Source: Cellulomonas sp. HZM (GTDB lineage: Bacteria > Actinomycetota > Actinomycetes > Actinomycetales > Cellulomonadaceae). From it: a DNA stretch of 64,000 nt. Shown here one piece after another: positions 42,620 through 55,053 of the stretch (the stretch's first letter is position 1; the number at the start of each line of letters is the position of its first letter). The DNA lies in contig NZ_JEOE01000001.1 in NCBI RefSeq assembly GCF_000708885.1, forward strand, positions 310,001 through 374,000. Direction: 5' to 3'. The notes beneath the pieces were generated by a model. The model made no database searches, had not been told where the DNA came from, and worked only from the letters and a program-made list of their open reading frames with translations. The position numbers were made by a program, and so were the translations under genes.

Positions 42620-43270
42620 GTGACCCCGCGCCTGCTCGTCATGGACGTCGACTCGACCCTCATCACCGGTGAGGTGATCGAGATGCTCGCCACGCACGCC
42701 GGCACGCAGGAGCAGGTCGCGGCCGTCACCGAGCGCGCGATGAGAGGCGAGCTCGACTTCGCGGCGTCGCTGCACGAACGCGTCGCGACCCTCGTGGGCC
42801 TGCCCGCGTCGGTGCTCGACGACGTGCGCGCCGCGGTCGAGCTCTCCCCCGGCGCGCGCGAGCTCGTGACGAGCGTGCAACGGGCCGGGTGGACCGTCGG
42901 CCTCGTCTCCGGCGGCTTCGTCGAGATCGTGCGCCCCCTCGCGGCGACGCTCGGCATCGAGCTGGTCCGCGCGAATCGGCTCGAGGTCGTCGACGGGCGC
43001 CTGACGGGTCGGGTCACGGGTGCGGTCGTGGACCGCGCCGCCAAGGCGGTCGCTCTCGCCGACTACGCGCGCGAGAGCGGCGTGGCGCTCGAGCGCACGG
43101 TCGCGATCGGCGACGGCGCCAACGACCTCGACATGCTCGCCGCGGCGGGTTTCGGGATCGCCTACAACGCGAAGCCTGTCGTCGTCGAGCAGGCCGACGC
43201 GGCGGTACGCGGCCGCCTGGACGCGGTGCTCGACCTGCCCCCGTTCGAGGGCGTCGCGCGCGTCGCCTGA
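42620..43270 (+). CDS. serB: Phosphoserine phosphatase
   Basis: 216 residues, a HAD-superfamily phosphatase without an N-terminal ACT domain. The nucleophile aspartate is in MDVDSTLI (Asp9, Asp11), motif II is LVSGGF (about 95-100), the lysine of motif III is in DRAAKAVAL (about 142), and motif IV is GDGANDLDML (about 164-173). SerB makes L-serine from phosphoserine in the last step of the pathway. It stands alone behind its own leaderless promoter. Confidence 0.93.
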   Translation: MTPRLLVMDVDSTLITGEVIEMLATHAGTQEQVAAVTERAMRGELDFAASLHERVATLVGLPASVLDDVRAAVELSPGARELVTSVQRAGWTVGLVSGGFVEIVRPLAATLGIELVRANRLEVVDGRLTGRVTGAVVDRAAKAVALADYARESGVALERTVAIGDGANDLDMLAAAGFGIAYNAKPVVVEQADAAVRGRLDAVLDLPPFEGVARVA

Positions 43271-43335
43271 GAAGGCTCGCGCAGGCCCGCCGGGCTCAGC
43301 CGGCCGCCGTCGGCGCACCGGTCGGCCCGCGGTCC

Positions 43336-43887
43336 TCAGTCGGGCGTCGTCAGGCCGACGAGCCGTGCGCTGCTGCGCTCCCACGACGCCCACGGGGCGT
43401 CGAGCTCGAGCAGCGACCAGCTGGCCGTCGGGACACCGACCTGCACGCGCAGGTACGCGACCTCGTCCGACCCGGGTCCGCCCCACGCCTCGGCGGCGGC
43501 GGACATCGTCGGCTCGTGCCCGACGACGAGCAGCGTCCGGACGTCGTCGCCCACCGTCTGGACGAGCTCGGCGAGCGAGCGCACGCCGGCCTGGTACACC
43601 TCGTCCAGCAGCTCGACGCGCGGGTCGCCGCCCACGCCGGGGCGTGCGAGCTCCCACGTCTGCCGCGTGCGCAGCGCCGACGAGCACAGCACCAGGTCGG
43701 GCAGCACGCCGGCCGCGGCCAGCTGCGCGCCGACCCGCGTCGCCTGACGGCGTCCCGCGATCGCGAGCGACCGGTCGTGGTCGTCGACGCCGTCGGGGTG
43801 CTCGGCCTTCGCGTGGCGCAGCAGCACGAGCCGGCGGGCACCGGCCGTGCTGGACGCGTCGCTCGTCACCGGCTCAGGGTGCCTCAC
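43336..43887 (-). CDS. SixA-like phosphohistidine phosphatase (histidine phosphatase family)
   Basis: 183 residues. The phosphate-binding RHA/RHG motif is LLRHAKAEH (about 22-30), followed by DHDRSLAIAGRRQA (the conserved D-x-LT-x-G equivalent), CSSALRTRQTWEL and VVGHEPTMS with the second histidine. SixA-type enzymes dephosphorylate histidine on phosphorelay or PTS proteins. Its GTG overlaps the fabI stop by four bases, so it is co-translated with the fatty-acid genes, although a direct link is not obvious. Confidence 0.88.
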   Translation of the reverse strand: MRHPEPVTSDASSTAGARRLVLLRHAKAEHPDGVDDHDRSLAIAGRRQATRVGAQLAAAGVLPDLVLCSSALRTRQTWELARPGVGGDPRVELLDEVYQAGVRSLAELVQTVGDDVRTLLVVGHEPTMSAAAEAWGGPGSDEVAYLRVQVGVPTASWSLLELDAPWASWERSSARLVGLTTPD

Positions 43888-44654
43888 AACCCCATCGCGT
43901 GCACGCCGCCGTCGACGTGCACGATCTCCGCGGTCGTCGCCGGGAACCAGTCGGACAGCAGCGCGGCCACGGCGCGAGCCGTCGGCTCGGGGTCGGTGAC
44001 GTCCCAGCCGAGCGGTGCACGGTCGGGCCAGCCGCCCTCCATCGACTCGAAGCCCGGGATCGACTTCGCCGCGGTGGTGCGGATCGGACCCGCGGAGACC
44101 AGGTTCACGCGCACGCCCGACGGGCCGAGGTCACGCGCGAGGTAGCGCGCGGTCGACTCGAACGCCGCCTTCGCGACGCCCATCCAGTCGTACACGGGCC
44201 ACGCGAAGGACGCGTCGAACGTGAGGCCGACGATCGACGCGCCGCGGCTCAGCAGCGGCTGGGTGGCGACCGCGAGCGACTTGAGCGAGTACGCGCTCAC
44301 CTGCAGCGCGGTCGCGACGTCCTCCCACTCGCCCGCGAGGAAGTTGCCGCCCATGACGGACTGCGGTGCGAAGCCGATCGAGTGCACGACTCCGTCGAGC
44401 CGGTCGAGGCCCGCCTCGCGCACGCGGTCCGCGAGCGCGGCGAGGTCGTCGGCGTCCGTGACGTCGAGCTGGACCACCTCGGCGGGCGCGGGCAGGCGGC
44501 GCGCGATCGCCTGCGTGAGGCGGAACTGGCGGCCGAACGAGGTGAGCACGACCTGCGCGCCCTCCTGCTGCGCGAGGCGCGCGACGTGGAACGCGATCGA
44601 GCCGTCGGTGAGGACACCGGTGACGAGGAGCTTCTTGCCGTCGAGCAGACCCAT
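43884..44654 (-). CDS. fabI: Enoyl-[acyl-carrier-protein] reductase (InhA/FabI type)
   Basis: 256 residues, a short-chain dehydrogenase of the enoyl reductase group. The NADH site is LLVTGVLTDGSIAFHVA (about 9-25), VHSIGFAP is at about 90-97, and the catalytic Tyr155 and Lys162 have the Y-x6-K spacing of FabI/InhA. GGAG precedes the ATG. It reduces enoyl-ACP in the last step of fatty-acid elongation. The fabG-fabI order matches mabA-inhA of mycobacteria, with sixA in place of hemH. Confidence 0.95.
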   Translation of the reverse strand: MGLLDGKKLLVTGVLTDGSIAFHVARLAQQEGAQVVLTSFGRQFRLTQAIARRLPAPAEVVQLDVTDADDLAALADRVREAGLDRLDGVVHSIGFAPQSVMGGNFLAGEWEDVATALQVSAYSLKSLAVATQPLLSRGASIVGLTFDASFAWPVYDWMGVAKAAFESTARYLARDLGPSGVRVNLVSAGPIRTTAAKSIPGFESMEGGWPDRAPLGWDVTDPEPTARAVAALLSDWFPATTAEIVHVDGGVHAMGL

Positions 44655-44689
44655 GGTGGTCTCCGTTCTGTGGTGCGAGCGATGTGTGG

Positions 44690-45412
44690 TCAGTGGCCCA
44701 TGCCGAGTCCGCCGTCGACCGGCAGCACGGCGCCGGAGACGTAGGCGGCGGCGGGCGACGCGAGGAACTCGACCGCGGCGGCGACCTCGTCGGCCTGCGC
44801 GAAGCGACCCGCGGGGATGGACGCCTTGTACGCGGCCTGCGTGGCCTCGGGCAGCGCGCGTGTCATGTCGGTGTCGATGAAGCCGGGCGCGACGACGTTC
44901 GCGGTGATCCCTCGGCCGCCCAGCTCACGCGTGACGGACCGCGCGATGCCCACGAGCGCGGCCTTCGACGCGGCGTAGTTCACCTGGCCGGGCGAGCCGT
45001 ACAGGCCGACGACCGACGAGATGAGCACGATGCGCCCGCGGCGCAGCCGGATCATGCCCTTGCTCGCGCGACGCACGCAGCGGAACGCGCCCTTGAGGTT
45101 GACGTCGAGGACGTCGTCGAACTCCTCGTCGGACATGCGCATCAGCAGCTGGTCACGCGTGATCCCGGCGTTCGCGACGAGCACCTCGACCGGACCGTGC
45201 GCCTCCTCGACCTGCGTGAACGCGGCGTCGACCGACGCGGTGTCGCGCACGTCGCCCACCACGCCGAGGACGCCCTCGGGCAGGTCGCCGGAACGGTAGA
45301 TCGTGGCGACCTTGTCACCGGCCGCGACGAACCGCTCGGCGATCGCTCGGCCGATGCCGCGGTTGGCTCCGGTGATCAGGACGCTTCTGGGGGTGTTCGA
45401 GGTCTCGGGCAC
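44690..45412 (-). CDS. fabG: 3-oxoacyl-[acyl-carrier-protein] reductase (FabG/MabA type)
   Basis: 240 residues from a GTG at 45412. Classical SDR motifs are VLITGANRGIGRAIA (11-25, NADPH), NAGITRD (81-87), catalytic Ser133 in ISSVVG, Tyr146 and Lys150 (YAASK), and PGFIDTDM. It reduces beta-ketoacyl-ACP. A TAGCGT box eight bases before the GTG suggests a leaderless operon start. fabI follows after 35 bp and sixA overlaps fabI, giving one three-gene unit. Confidence 0.95.
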   Translation of the reverse strand: MPETSNTPRSVLITGANRGIGRAIAERFVAAGDKVATIYRSGDLPEGVLGVVGDVRDTASVDAAFTQVEEAHGPVEVLVANAGITRDQLLMRMSDEEFDDVLDVNLKGAFRCVRRASKGMIRLRRGRIVLISSVVGLYGSPGQVNYAASKAALVGIARSVTRELGGRGITANVVAPGFIDTDMTRALPEATQAAYKASIPAGRFAQADEVAAAVEFLASPAAAYVSGAVLPVDGGLGMGH

Positions 45413-45420
45413 GGGACACG

Positions 45421-45426
45421 ACGCTA
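45421..45426 (-). promoter_or_regulatory. -10 box of leaderless promoter for fabG-fabI-sixA
   Basis: TAGCGT on the minus strand lies eight bases before the fabG GTG. Confidence 0.5.
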
Positions 45427-45523
45427 GCCGAGTCCGCGGCCGCGGTGCGGGATCGCTGCGGCCCAGGTTCCCGGCGCCTCGTTGTGGGACCTGCACAAGG
45501 TCCGGCTCGAGCCCGTGCGGACA

Positions 45524-45529
45524 TAAGAT
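45524..45529 (+). promoter_or_regulatory. -10 box of leaderless promoter for the DUF3099 gene
   Basis: TAAGAT lies six bases before the second of two adjacent GTG codons (45536), and this spacing decides the start. Confidence 0.55.
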
Positions 45530-45535
45530 CTGGTG

Positions 45536-45865
45536 GTGAGCACTCGCAAGCGCGACGAGCCGGACGTCGCACGCATCACCAGCGCCCCTGAGCCGCTGGC
45601 GGAGGACGTCGCGCGGCGCCAGAAGCGGTACCTCGTGCAGATGGGCATCCGCATCGTGTGCTTCGCGCTGTCCGTGCTCACGTGGAACCACGTGCCCCGC
45701 TGGGCGTCGATCGTGCTGATCGTCGGCGCGGTGGTGCTCCCGTACGTCGCCGTGATCTTCGCCAACGCCGGCCGTGAGCGCCGCGACGAGGACACCACCT
45801 TCATCGACCCACGAGAGATCGGGCCCGGCACCGGCGCCCCTCGCGGCCTGGGAGGCGGTCGGTGA
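45536..45865 (+). CDS. DUF3099 family small membrane protein
   Basis: 109 residues. A polar start is followed by the family core ITSAPEPLAEDVARRQKRYLVQMGIRI and two membrane helices (about 38-55 and 62-80: ASIVLIVGAVVLPYVAVIFANAG), then a charged tail. The family is restricted to actinobacteria and of unknown function. The next gene overlaps by four bases (GTGA), and SURF1 follows by another four-base overlap, making a tight three-gene operon that may link it to cytochrome oxidase assembly. Confidence 0.88.
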   Translation: MSTRKRDEPDVARITSAPEPLAEDVARRQKRYLVQMGIRIVCFALSVLTWNHVPRWASIVLIVGAVVLPYVAVIFANAGRERRDEDTTFIDPREIGPGTGAPRGLGGGR

Positions 45866-46095
45866 ACCTGCTGGGCGCGGACCCCGTCGACGACCTGGTG
45901 TGCTCCGCGCGGGGCTGCCGGGCGGAGGCGAGCTGGGGCCTGCTGTGGAACAACCCGAAGCTCCACACGCCGGAGCGCCGCAAGGTGTGGCTCGCGTGCG
46001 ACGAGCACCGTGGGTCGCTGTCCCAGTTCCTCGAGGTACGAGCCTTCCTCAAGGGCGTCGTGCCGGTCGACCAGCTCGAGGGCGCCGCGTCGTGA
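45862..46095 (+). CDS. Small zinc-ribbon-like protein
   Basis: 77 residues. Four potential metal ligands, Cys14, Cys19, Cys46 and His49, sit in CSARGC and CDEH, a CX4C-CXXH pattern suggesting a structural zinc site. It begins with a GTG overlapping the DUF3099 stop and ends overlapping the SURF1 start. Similar short actinobacterial proteins are annotated without evidence as acetone carboxylase-related. Function unknown; the context suggests a role with the SURF1/DUF3099 membrane proteins. Confidence 0.75.
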   Translation: MNLLGADPVDDLVCSARGCRAEASWGLLWNNPKLHTPERRKVWLACDEHRGSLSQFLEVRAFLKGVVPVDQLEGAAS

Positions 46096-46980
46096 GGCCC
46101 GCGGTGCGCCGGGCCGTGAGCCTGGTCCTGCTCGCCGTGGTGCTCGCGACGGCCTGCGTCTTCCTGGGCCGCTGGCAGTGGCACCGGCACACGTGGCGTG
46201 ACGCTCAGATCGCGATCGTCAAGCACAACTTCGACGCGACGCCCGTCCCCCTGTCGACGGTCGCCGGCCCTGCCGACGACCTGCCGGACGACGAGCAGTG
46301 GCGCCAGGTGACGGTGCGCGGCCGCTACGAGCCGACCTCGACCGTGCTCCTGCGCAACCGCCCCGCGGACGAGACGCCCGCGTACCACGTGCTCGTGCCC
46401 TTCGTCGTGTCCGACTCCTCGGCCGGTACCGCGCAGCAACCCACGGACGCGGGCACGGTGCTCGTCGTCGACCGCGGCTGGGTGCCCACGGGCGAGAGCG
46501 CGACCTCCTCGGTCGCGGTGCCCGCTCCCCCGGACGGCGACGTCACGGTCACGGTCCGGCTGCGCGACGCCGAGCCGGCGACCACCCAGGAGGCGCCGCC
46601 GGGGCAGGTCCAGTCGATCACGCCGACCAAGGTGCTCGACATCGGCGGCCTCGACGGCCAGGCGTGGAACCTCTACGGCGGGCTCGTCTCGGAGGACCCG
46701 GCCGTCGCACCCGTGCCGGGCACGCTCCCCGAGCCCAGCATCGACCCGGGCTCGCACCTGTCCTACGCGTTCCAGTGGTGGACGTTCGCACTCGGCTCGC
46801 TCGTCGGGTTCGGCTGGATGGCCCGTCGCGAGCTGCTCGAGGCACGCGACGGGACGGACGGCGAGACGCCGGCGACGCCGCGCCCGAAGCGGCCCGCGAC
46901 GGTCTCCCGGCGGCGCGACGGCCGCGCAGAGGACGAGGAGGACGCACTCATCGCCGCGCAGCTCCCCGACGAGGAGCGCG

Positions 46981-46994
<14 letters not shown>
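46092..46994 (+). CDS. SURF1 family cytochrome oxidase assembly protein
   Basis: 300 residues from a GTG overlapping the previous stop. The N-terminal membrane helix (about 8-25) ends in LGRWQWHR, the SURF1 signature, followed by a large extracytoplasmic domain with WRQVTVRGRYEP, LLRNRP, VLVVDRGWVP and WNLYGG. The second membrane helix (about 230-250) lies in LSYAFQWWTFALGSLVGFGW. The cytoplasmic tail is charged. SURF1 helps insert heme a into subunit I; heme A synthase is in the same window at 61456. The last 14 bases overlap the convergent ABC-F gene. Confidence 0.92.
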
Positions 46995-48579
<1,585 letters not shown>

Positions 48580-48761
48580 GTGGTGGTTTCCTCCGAGAAG
48601 GCCGCGCGGGTCTTGGCCGCGGGCACAAACGTCGTCAAGTCTACGTGCGGCTAGCGTGGGCGCTGCACCGCCGGGCGACCCTCGGCACGCGTGACCTGGT
48701 ACCGCTGCACGTCAGACCAGCGCCTCGGCGCCCACCGATCACGACCGAAGGGTCTCCCACC

Positions 48762-49370
48762 ATGAGCGACACCACAGCCACCGAGCTGCCGGCCCCTGCC
48801 GCCACCCGGTCGCGCGTCACCACCGACATCGCGTTCGTCTCGACGTTCGCCGCGTTCATCGCGGTGTGCGCGCTCCTTCCCGGCATCCCGACGGGCACGG
48901 GCGTCCCGGTGACGCTGCAGACGTTCGGCGTCATCCTCGCCGGGCTGGTGCTGGGCTGGCGTCGCGGCGCGCTCGCCGTGCTCCTCTACCTCGCGCTCGG
49001 GCTCGCCGGGCTGCCGATCTTCGCGCAGGGCCATGGCGGGCTCGGCGTGCTGGCCGGCCCGAGCGTCGGCTACCTGCTCGCATTCCCGTTCGCGGCGGCC
49101 CTCGCCGGGCTCCTCGCGGGCGGCGCGACGGCGGCCACCGGCTACGCGCGCTACGCGGTCTTGTTCAGCGCGGGCCTGTTCGGCAGCCTGGTCACGATCC
49201 ACGTCGCCGGGATCGCCGGCCTCATGGTGCGGCTCGACCTGCCGTTCGACAAGGCGTTCGCCGCCGACGCGGTGTTCCTGCCCGGTGACGTCCTGAAGAA
49301 CGCTGCCGCCGCCGCCGTCGCGTACACGCTGTTCCGCGCCTACCCCGACCTGCTGCGGACGCGGCGCTGA
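48762..49370 (+). CDS. bioY: Biotin transporter S component BioY
   Basis: 202 residues. Six membrane helices after a polar N-terminus. BioY hallmarks are VPVTLQTFGVILAGLVLGWRRGALAVLLYLALGLAGLPIFA (biotin-binding region, about 50-90) and GPSVGYLLAFPFAA (about 103-116). It binds biotin and docks on the ECF module encoded by the next two genes (gaps of 14 bp and a 4-bp overlap). No obvious BirA or BioQ operator was found in the 180 bp upstream. Confidence 0.95.
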   Translation: MSDTTATELPAPAATRSRVTTDIAFVSTFAAFIAVCALLPGIPTGTGVPVTLQTFGVILAGLVLGWRRGALAVLLYLALGLAGLPIFAQGHGGLGVLAGPSVGYLLAFPFAAALAGLLAGGATAATGYARYAVLFSAGLFGSLVTIHVAGIAGLMVRLDLPFDKAFAADAVFLPGDVLKNAAAAAVAYTLFRAYPDLLRTRR

Positions 49371-49384
49371 GGCTGGCGCCGACC

Positions 49385-50098
49385 ATGATCGAGCTCGACG
49401 ACGTCCTCGTCACGGCCTGGTCCCCGGACCCGGCCGGCGGCGAGGACGTCGTCGTGCGCCTGCTCGGGCCCGTGTCGCTGCGGCTCACCGAGCGCCGCAT
49501 CGCGGTGGTCGGCGCCAACGGCTCGGGCAAGTCGACGCTCGCCCGGCTGCTGAACGGCCTCGTGCTGCCGTCCCGCGGGACCGTGCGGGTCGACGGGCTC
49601 GACACCGCGCGGGACGGCGCGGCCGTGCGACGCGGGGTGGGCTTCGTGTTCACGGACCCCGACGCGCAGATCGTGATGCCGACGCCGGTCGAGGACGTCG
49701 CGCTGTCGCTGCGACGCCTCGACCTGACGGCCGACGAGCGCACCGCGGCCGCCCGCGCGGCGCTCGCCCGCTTCGGCCTCACCGGCCGGGCCGACGTGCC
49801 CGTGCACGCGCTGTCGGGCGGGCAGCGTCAGCTCCTCGCGCTGGCCTCGGTGCTCGCGACCGAGCCACACGTCCTGGTGTGCGACGAGCCGACGACCCTG
49901 CTCGACCTGCGGTGGCGCCGCGTGGTGGACGACCTGCTCGACGGTCTCGAGCAGCAGGTCGTCGTCGTCACGCATGACCTGGACGCCGCGCTGCGCGCCG
50001 ACCGGGTGCTCGTCGTCGACGACGGCACGGTCGTCGCGGACGGGGATCCCGCGGATGCGGTCGCCACCTATCGCCGACTCATGGGGGTGTCGGTGTGA
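49385..50098 (+). CDS. bioM: Energy-coupling factor ATPase (BioM)
   Basis: 237 residues, a single ABC nucleotide-binding domain: Walker A GANGSGKST (about 43-51), Q-loop FTDPDAQIVMPTPVEDVALSL typical of ECF ATPases, signature LSGGQRQLLALA (about 142-153), Walker B VLVCDEPTTLLD (about 162-173), H-loop VTHDLD. It powers biotin uptake with BioN and BioY. It overlaps bioN by four bases. Confidence 0.93.
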   Translation: MIELDDVLVTAWSPDPAGGEDVVVRLLGPVSLRLTERRIAVVGANGSGKSTLARLLNGLVLPSRGTVRVDGLDTARDGAAVRRGVGFVFTDPDAQIVMPTPVEDVALSLRRLDLTADERTAAARAALARFGLTGRADVPVHALSGGQRQLLALASVLATEPHVLVCDEPTTLLDLRWRRVVDDLLDGLEQQVVVVTHDLDAALRADRVLVVDDGTVVADGDPADAVATYRRLMGVSV

Positions 50099-50724
50099 GC
50101 GGACCACAGCGGCCACCCTGGTCCGGACCGCTCGGCCTGTTCCACCCCGGCACCAGCCCCGTGCACCGGTGCCCGGCGCCCCTCAAGCTGCTGGCGCTGG
50201 CCGCGCTCGGGCTCGCGCTCGCGCTGCTCCACGGCCCGGTATCGGCGCTCGTCGGCCTCGCGCTCGTGCTCGTGGTGCACGTCGTCGCGCGCGTGCCGTG
50301 GCGACGGACCCTGCGGGGCGCGCGCGGCGTGCTGGTGGTCGCGCTCCTCGTCGGCCTCTACCAGTGGTGGGCATCGACGTGGCAGGCCGCGGTGGAGGTG
50401 TCGGTCGACCTGCTCGCCCTCGTGCTCGCCGCCACCCTCGTCACGACGACGACCCGCGCGGACGCGCTCCTCGACGTCCTGGCGCGAGCCGCAGGTCCGC
50501 TGCGCCACGTCGGCCTCCGGCCCGAGACGTTCGCGCTCGCCTGCGGGCTCGTCCTGCGCACGATCCCGGTCCTGGTCCGCTCGTCGCTCGAGACCCGCGA
50601 CGCGGCACGCGCCCGTGGCCTCGAGCGCGACCCGCGCGCGGTGCTCGTGCCCGCCGCGGTCCGGATGGTCGCGCACGCCCGGGCGACGGGAGACGCGCTC
50701 GCCGCGCGCGGCCTCGGCGAGTGA
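50095..50724 (+). CDS. bioN: Energy-coupling factor transmembrane protein (BioN/EcfT)
   Basis: 209 residues from a GTG overlapping bioM. An N-terminal PGTSPVHRCPAPLKLL segment is typical of EcfT, followed by about five membrane helices. The cytoplasmic coupling helices contain an Ala-Arg-Gly signature, AARARGLER (about 178-186), and a second ARG near the end (AARGLGE). These ARG motifs contact the ATPases. It completes a three-gene biotin ECF transporter. Confidence 0.9.
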   Translation: MSGPQRPPWSGPLGLFHPGTSPVHRCPAPLKLLALAALGLALALLHGPVSALVGLALVLVVHVVARVPWRRTLRGARGVLVVALLVGLYQWWASTWQAAVEVSVDLLALVLAATLVTTTTRADALLDVLARAAGPLRHVGLRPETFALACGLVLRTIPVLVRSSLETRDAARARGLERDPRAVLVPAAVRMVAHARATGDALAARGLGE

Positions 50725-50766
50725 GCGCGGGCCCCGGCCCATCGGGCGAAGGCCGCGGCGTCGCAC

Positions 50767-50772
50767 TAGCCT
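50767..50772 (+). promoter_or_regulatory. -10 box of leaderless promoter for the zinc metallopeptidase gene
   Basis: TAGCCT lies six bases before the ATG at 50779. Confidence 0.5.
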
Positions 50773-50778
50773 GCCGCC

Positions 50779-51663
50779 ATGACCTTCCAGGGCGACGGCG
50801 GCTTCGAGGGCGGTCGCGTCAAGACACGCAGCGCGGGCCGGACGGCGGCGGTCGGGGGCGGCGCCGGCGCGCTGCTCGTCGCGATCGTCGCGATCGTCCT
50901 GCAGATGAGCGGCAACCAGGGCGCCGCCGACCTCGTCAACGGCCTCGTGCGCGAGGGTCCTGCCGCCGAGCAGACTCAGGGGACGATCGGCGACTGCTCG
51001 GTCGAGCAGGCCAACTCCCAGCGTGACTGCCGCCTGTCGGCCACCGTGTACTCGCTGGACGCGTACTGGGAGCCCGTCGTCGGCAGCTCGTTCGTGCTGC
51101 CCGACGTCGTGTCGTTCGACCAGCAGACGTCCACGGGCTGCGGCGACGCCTCGGCGGCCACCGGCCCGTTCTACTGCCCGCCAGACCAGACGATCTACCT
51201 CGACCTCGGGTTCTTCGACCAGCTGCAGAGCCAGTTCGGCGCCACGGACGGCCCGCTCGCCGAGGAGTACGTCGTGGCGCACGAGTACGGCCACCACATC
51301 CAGCAGATCACCGGCGTCATGGACAAGGCGAACCGCGGCGGCACCGGCGCGGACTCCGACTCGGTGAAGATCGAGCTCCAGGCCGACTGCTACGCGGGCC
51401 TGTGGGCGGGCCACGCCGCGACGACGAAGCGGCCGGGCACCGACGAGACGTTCCTGCAGCCGATCACGAAGGCCGAGCTGCAGCAGGCGCTCGACGCGGC
51501 CGCCGCGGTCGGCGACGACCACATCCAGGAGCAGGCCACCGGACGGGTCGACCAGGACTCGTGGACGCACGGGTCCAGCGCCGAGCGCCAGCGCTGGTTC
51601 TCGACGGGCTACGAGAAGGGCACGCTCGAGGCGTGCGACACGTTCTCCGCGTCGTCGCTGTGA
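50779..51663 (+). CDS. YpfJ/KPN_02809-type neutral zinc metallopeptidase
   Basis: 294 residues. A single membrane helix (about 24-43) anchors an exported domain. The zinc site is HEYGHH (His168, Glu169, His172) with a downstream glutamate in IELQADCYAGLWAG (Glu199) as third ligand, a gluzincin-like arrangement. Several paired cysteines (C73/C84, C121/C133) suggest disulfides outside the cell. Substrates are unknown for the family. It is a single-gene unit with a leaderless promoter, convergent with the suf operon. Confidence 0.92.
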   Translation: MTFQGDGGFEGGRVKTRSAGRTAAVGGGAGALLVAIVAIVLQMSGNQGAADLVNGLVREGPAAEQTQGTIGDCSVEQANSQRDCRLSATVYSLDAYWEPVVGSSFVLPDVVSFDQQTSTGCGDASAATGPFYCPPDQTIYLDLGFFDQLQSQFGATDGPLAEEYVVAHEYGHHIQQITGVMDKANRGGTGADSDSVKIELQADCYAGLWAGHAATTKRPGTDETFLQPITKAELQQALDAAAAVGDDHIQEQATGRVDQDSWTHGSSAERQRWFSTGYEKGTLEACDTFSASSL

Positions 51664-51705
51664 CCCGCTGAGAGGACCGCCGGGGCGATCCGCTCAGGGC
51701 ACCGA

Positions 51706-51723
51706 CGGTGCTCTCGAGCACCG
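51706..51723. terminator. Hairpin between the metallopeptidase gene and the end of the suf operon
   Basis: CGGTGCT-CTCG-AGCACCG: a perfect 7-bp stem with a 4-nt loop, ending two bases before the sufT stop on the minus strand. It lacks a U-tract; bidirectional termination is plausible. Confidence 0.6.
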
Positions 51724-51725
51724 CG

Positions 51726-52033
51726 TCAGATGTTGAAGCCCAGCGCCCGCATCTGCTCGCGCCCGTCGGTCGTGATCTTCTCGGGCCCCCACGGCGGCAT
51801 CCACACCCAGTTGATGCGGAAGCCGTCGACGAGCCCGTCGAGCGCCTGCGCCGACTGGTCCTCGATGACGTCGGTGAGCGGGCACGCCGCCGACGTGAGG
51901 GTCATGTCGATGACGGCCGTGTTCGTCTGGTCGAGCACGATGCCGTACACGAGCCCGAGGTCGACGACGTTGATGCCGAGCTCCGGGTCGATGACGTCGC
52001 GCATGGCCTCTTCGACGTCGGCAACGGTGGTGG

Positions 52034-52037
<4 letters not shown>
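51726..52037 (-). CDS. sufT: SufT/PaaD-like iron-sulfur cluster assembly factor (DUF59)
   Basis: 103 residues. MIP18/DUF59 motifs are VIDPELGINVVDLGLVYGI (about 15-33) and TLTSAACPLTDVIEDQ with its conserved Cys (about 51), then the WMPPWGPEKITTDGREQMRALGF ending. Such proteins mature Fe-S enzymes. Last gene of the suf operon, overlapping sufU by four bases. Confidence 0.92.
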
Positions 52038-54703
<2,666 letters not shown>

Positions 54704-54720
54704 GGGGAGGTTCTCCTCGT

Positions 54721-55053
54721 TCACAGGGGGGCGTCGACGTCGACGAGCACGCGCTCGCCGTCCGTCGTCACGGGGTAGACGGGTACGGGGGTGACGGCCG
54801 GGGGGCCGGTGGGCTTGCCGGTGCGCAGGTCGAACCGCGAGCCGTGGAGCCAGCACTCGACCGTGCAGCCCTCCACCTCGCCGTCCGCGAGCGAGACCGC
54901 GCCGTGCGAGCAGATGTCGCTGATGGCGTGCAGCTCGCCGTCCTCGTCGCGCACCATCGCGACCTCGACGACGCCGCTCTCGGCCTCGAGCTCGACCCGG
55001 AGCGTGCCGCCGACCGGCACGTCCGAGGCGTAGCACGCGAGCTGTGCGGTCAT
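54721..55053 (-). CDS. Rieske-type [2Fe-2S] ferredoxin of the suf operon
   Basis: 110 residues. Ligands are Cys48-x-His50 (CSHG) and Cys67-xx-His70 (CWLH), the two-box Rieske pattern. Annotated elsewhere as non-heme iron oxygenase ferredoxin subunit, but no oxygenase is near. Its fixed place between sufD and sufC in actinobacteria suggests an electron-transfer role in cluster assembly. The ATG overlaps the sufD stop by four bases. Confidence 0.92.
   Translation of the reverse strand: MTAQLACYASDVPVGGTLRVELEAESGVVEVAMVRDEDGELHAISDICSHGAVSLADGEVEGCTVECWLHGSRFDLRTGKPTGPPAVTPVPVYPVTTDGERVLVDVDAPL

Noticed and set aside
48580-48761. Riboswitch or BirA/BioQ operator upstream of bioY
   Set aside because: No conserved riboswitch core, clear dyad or BioQ-like motif was found in this gap.
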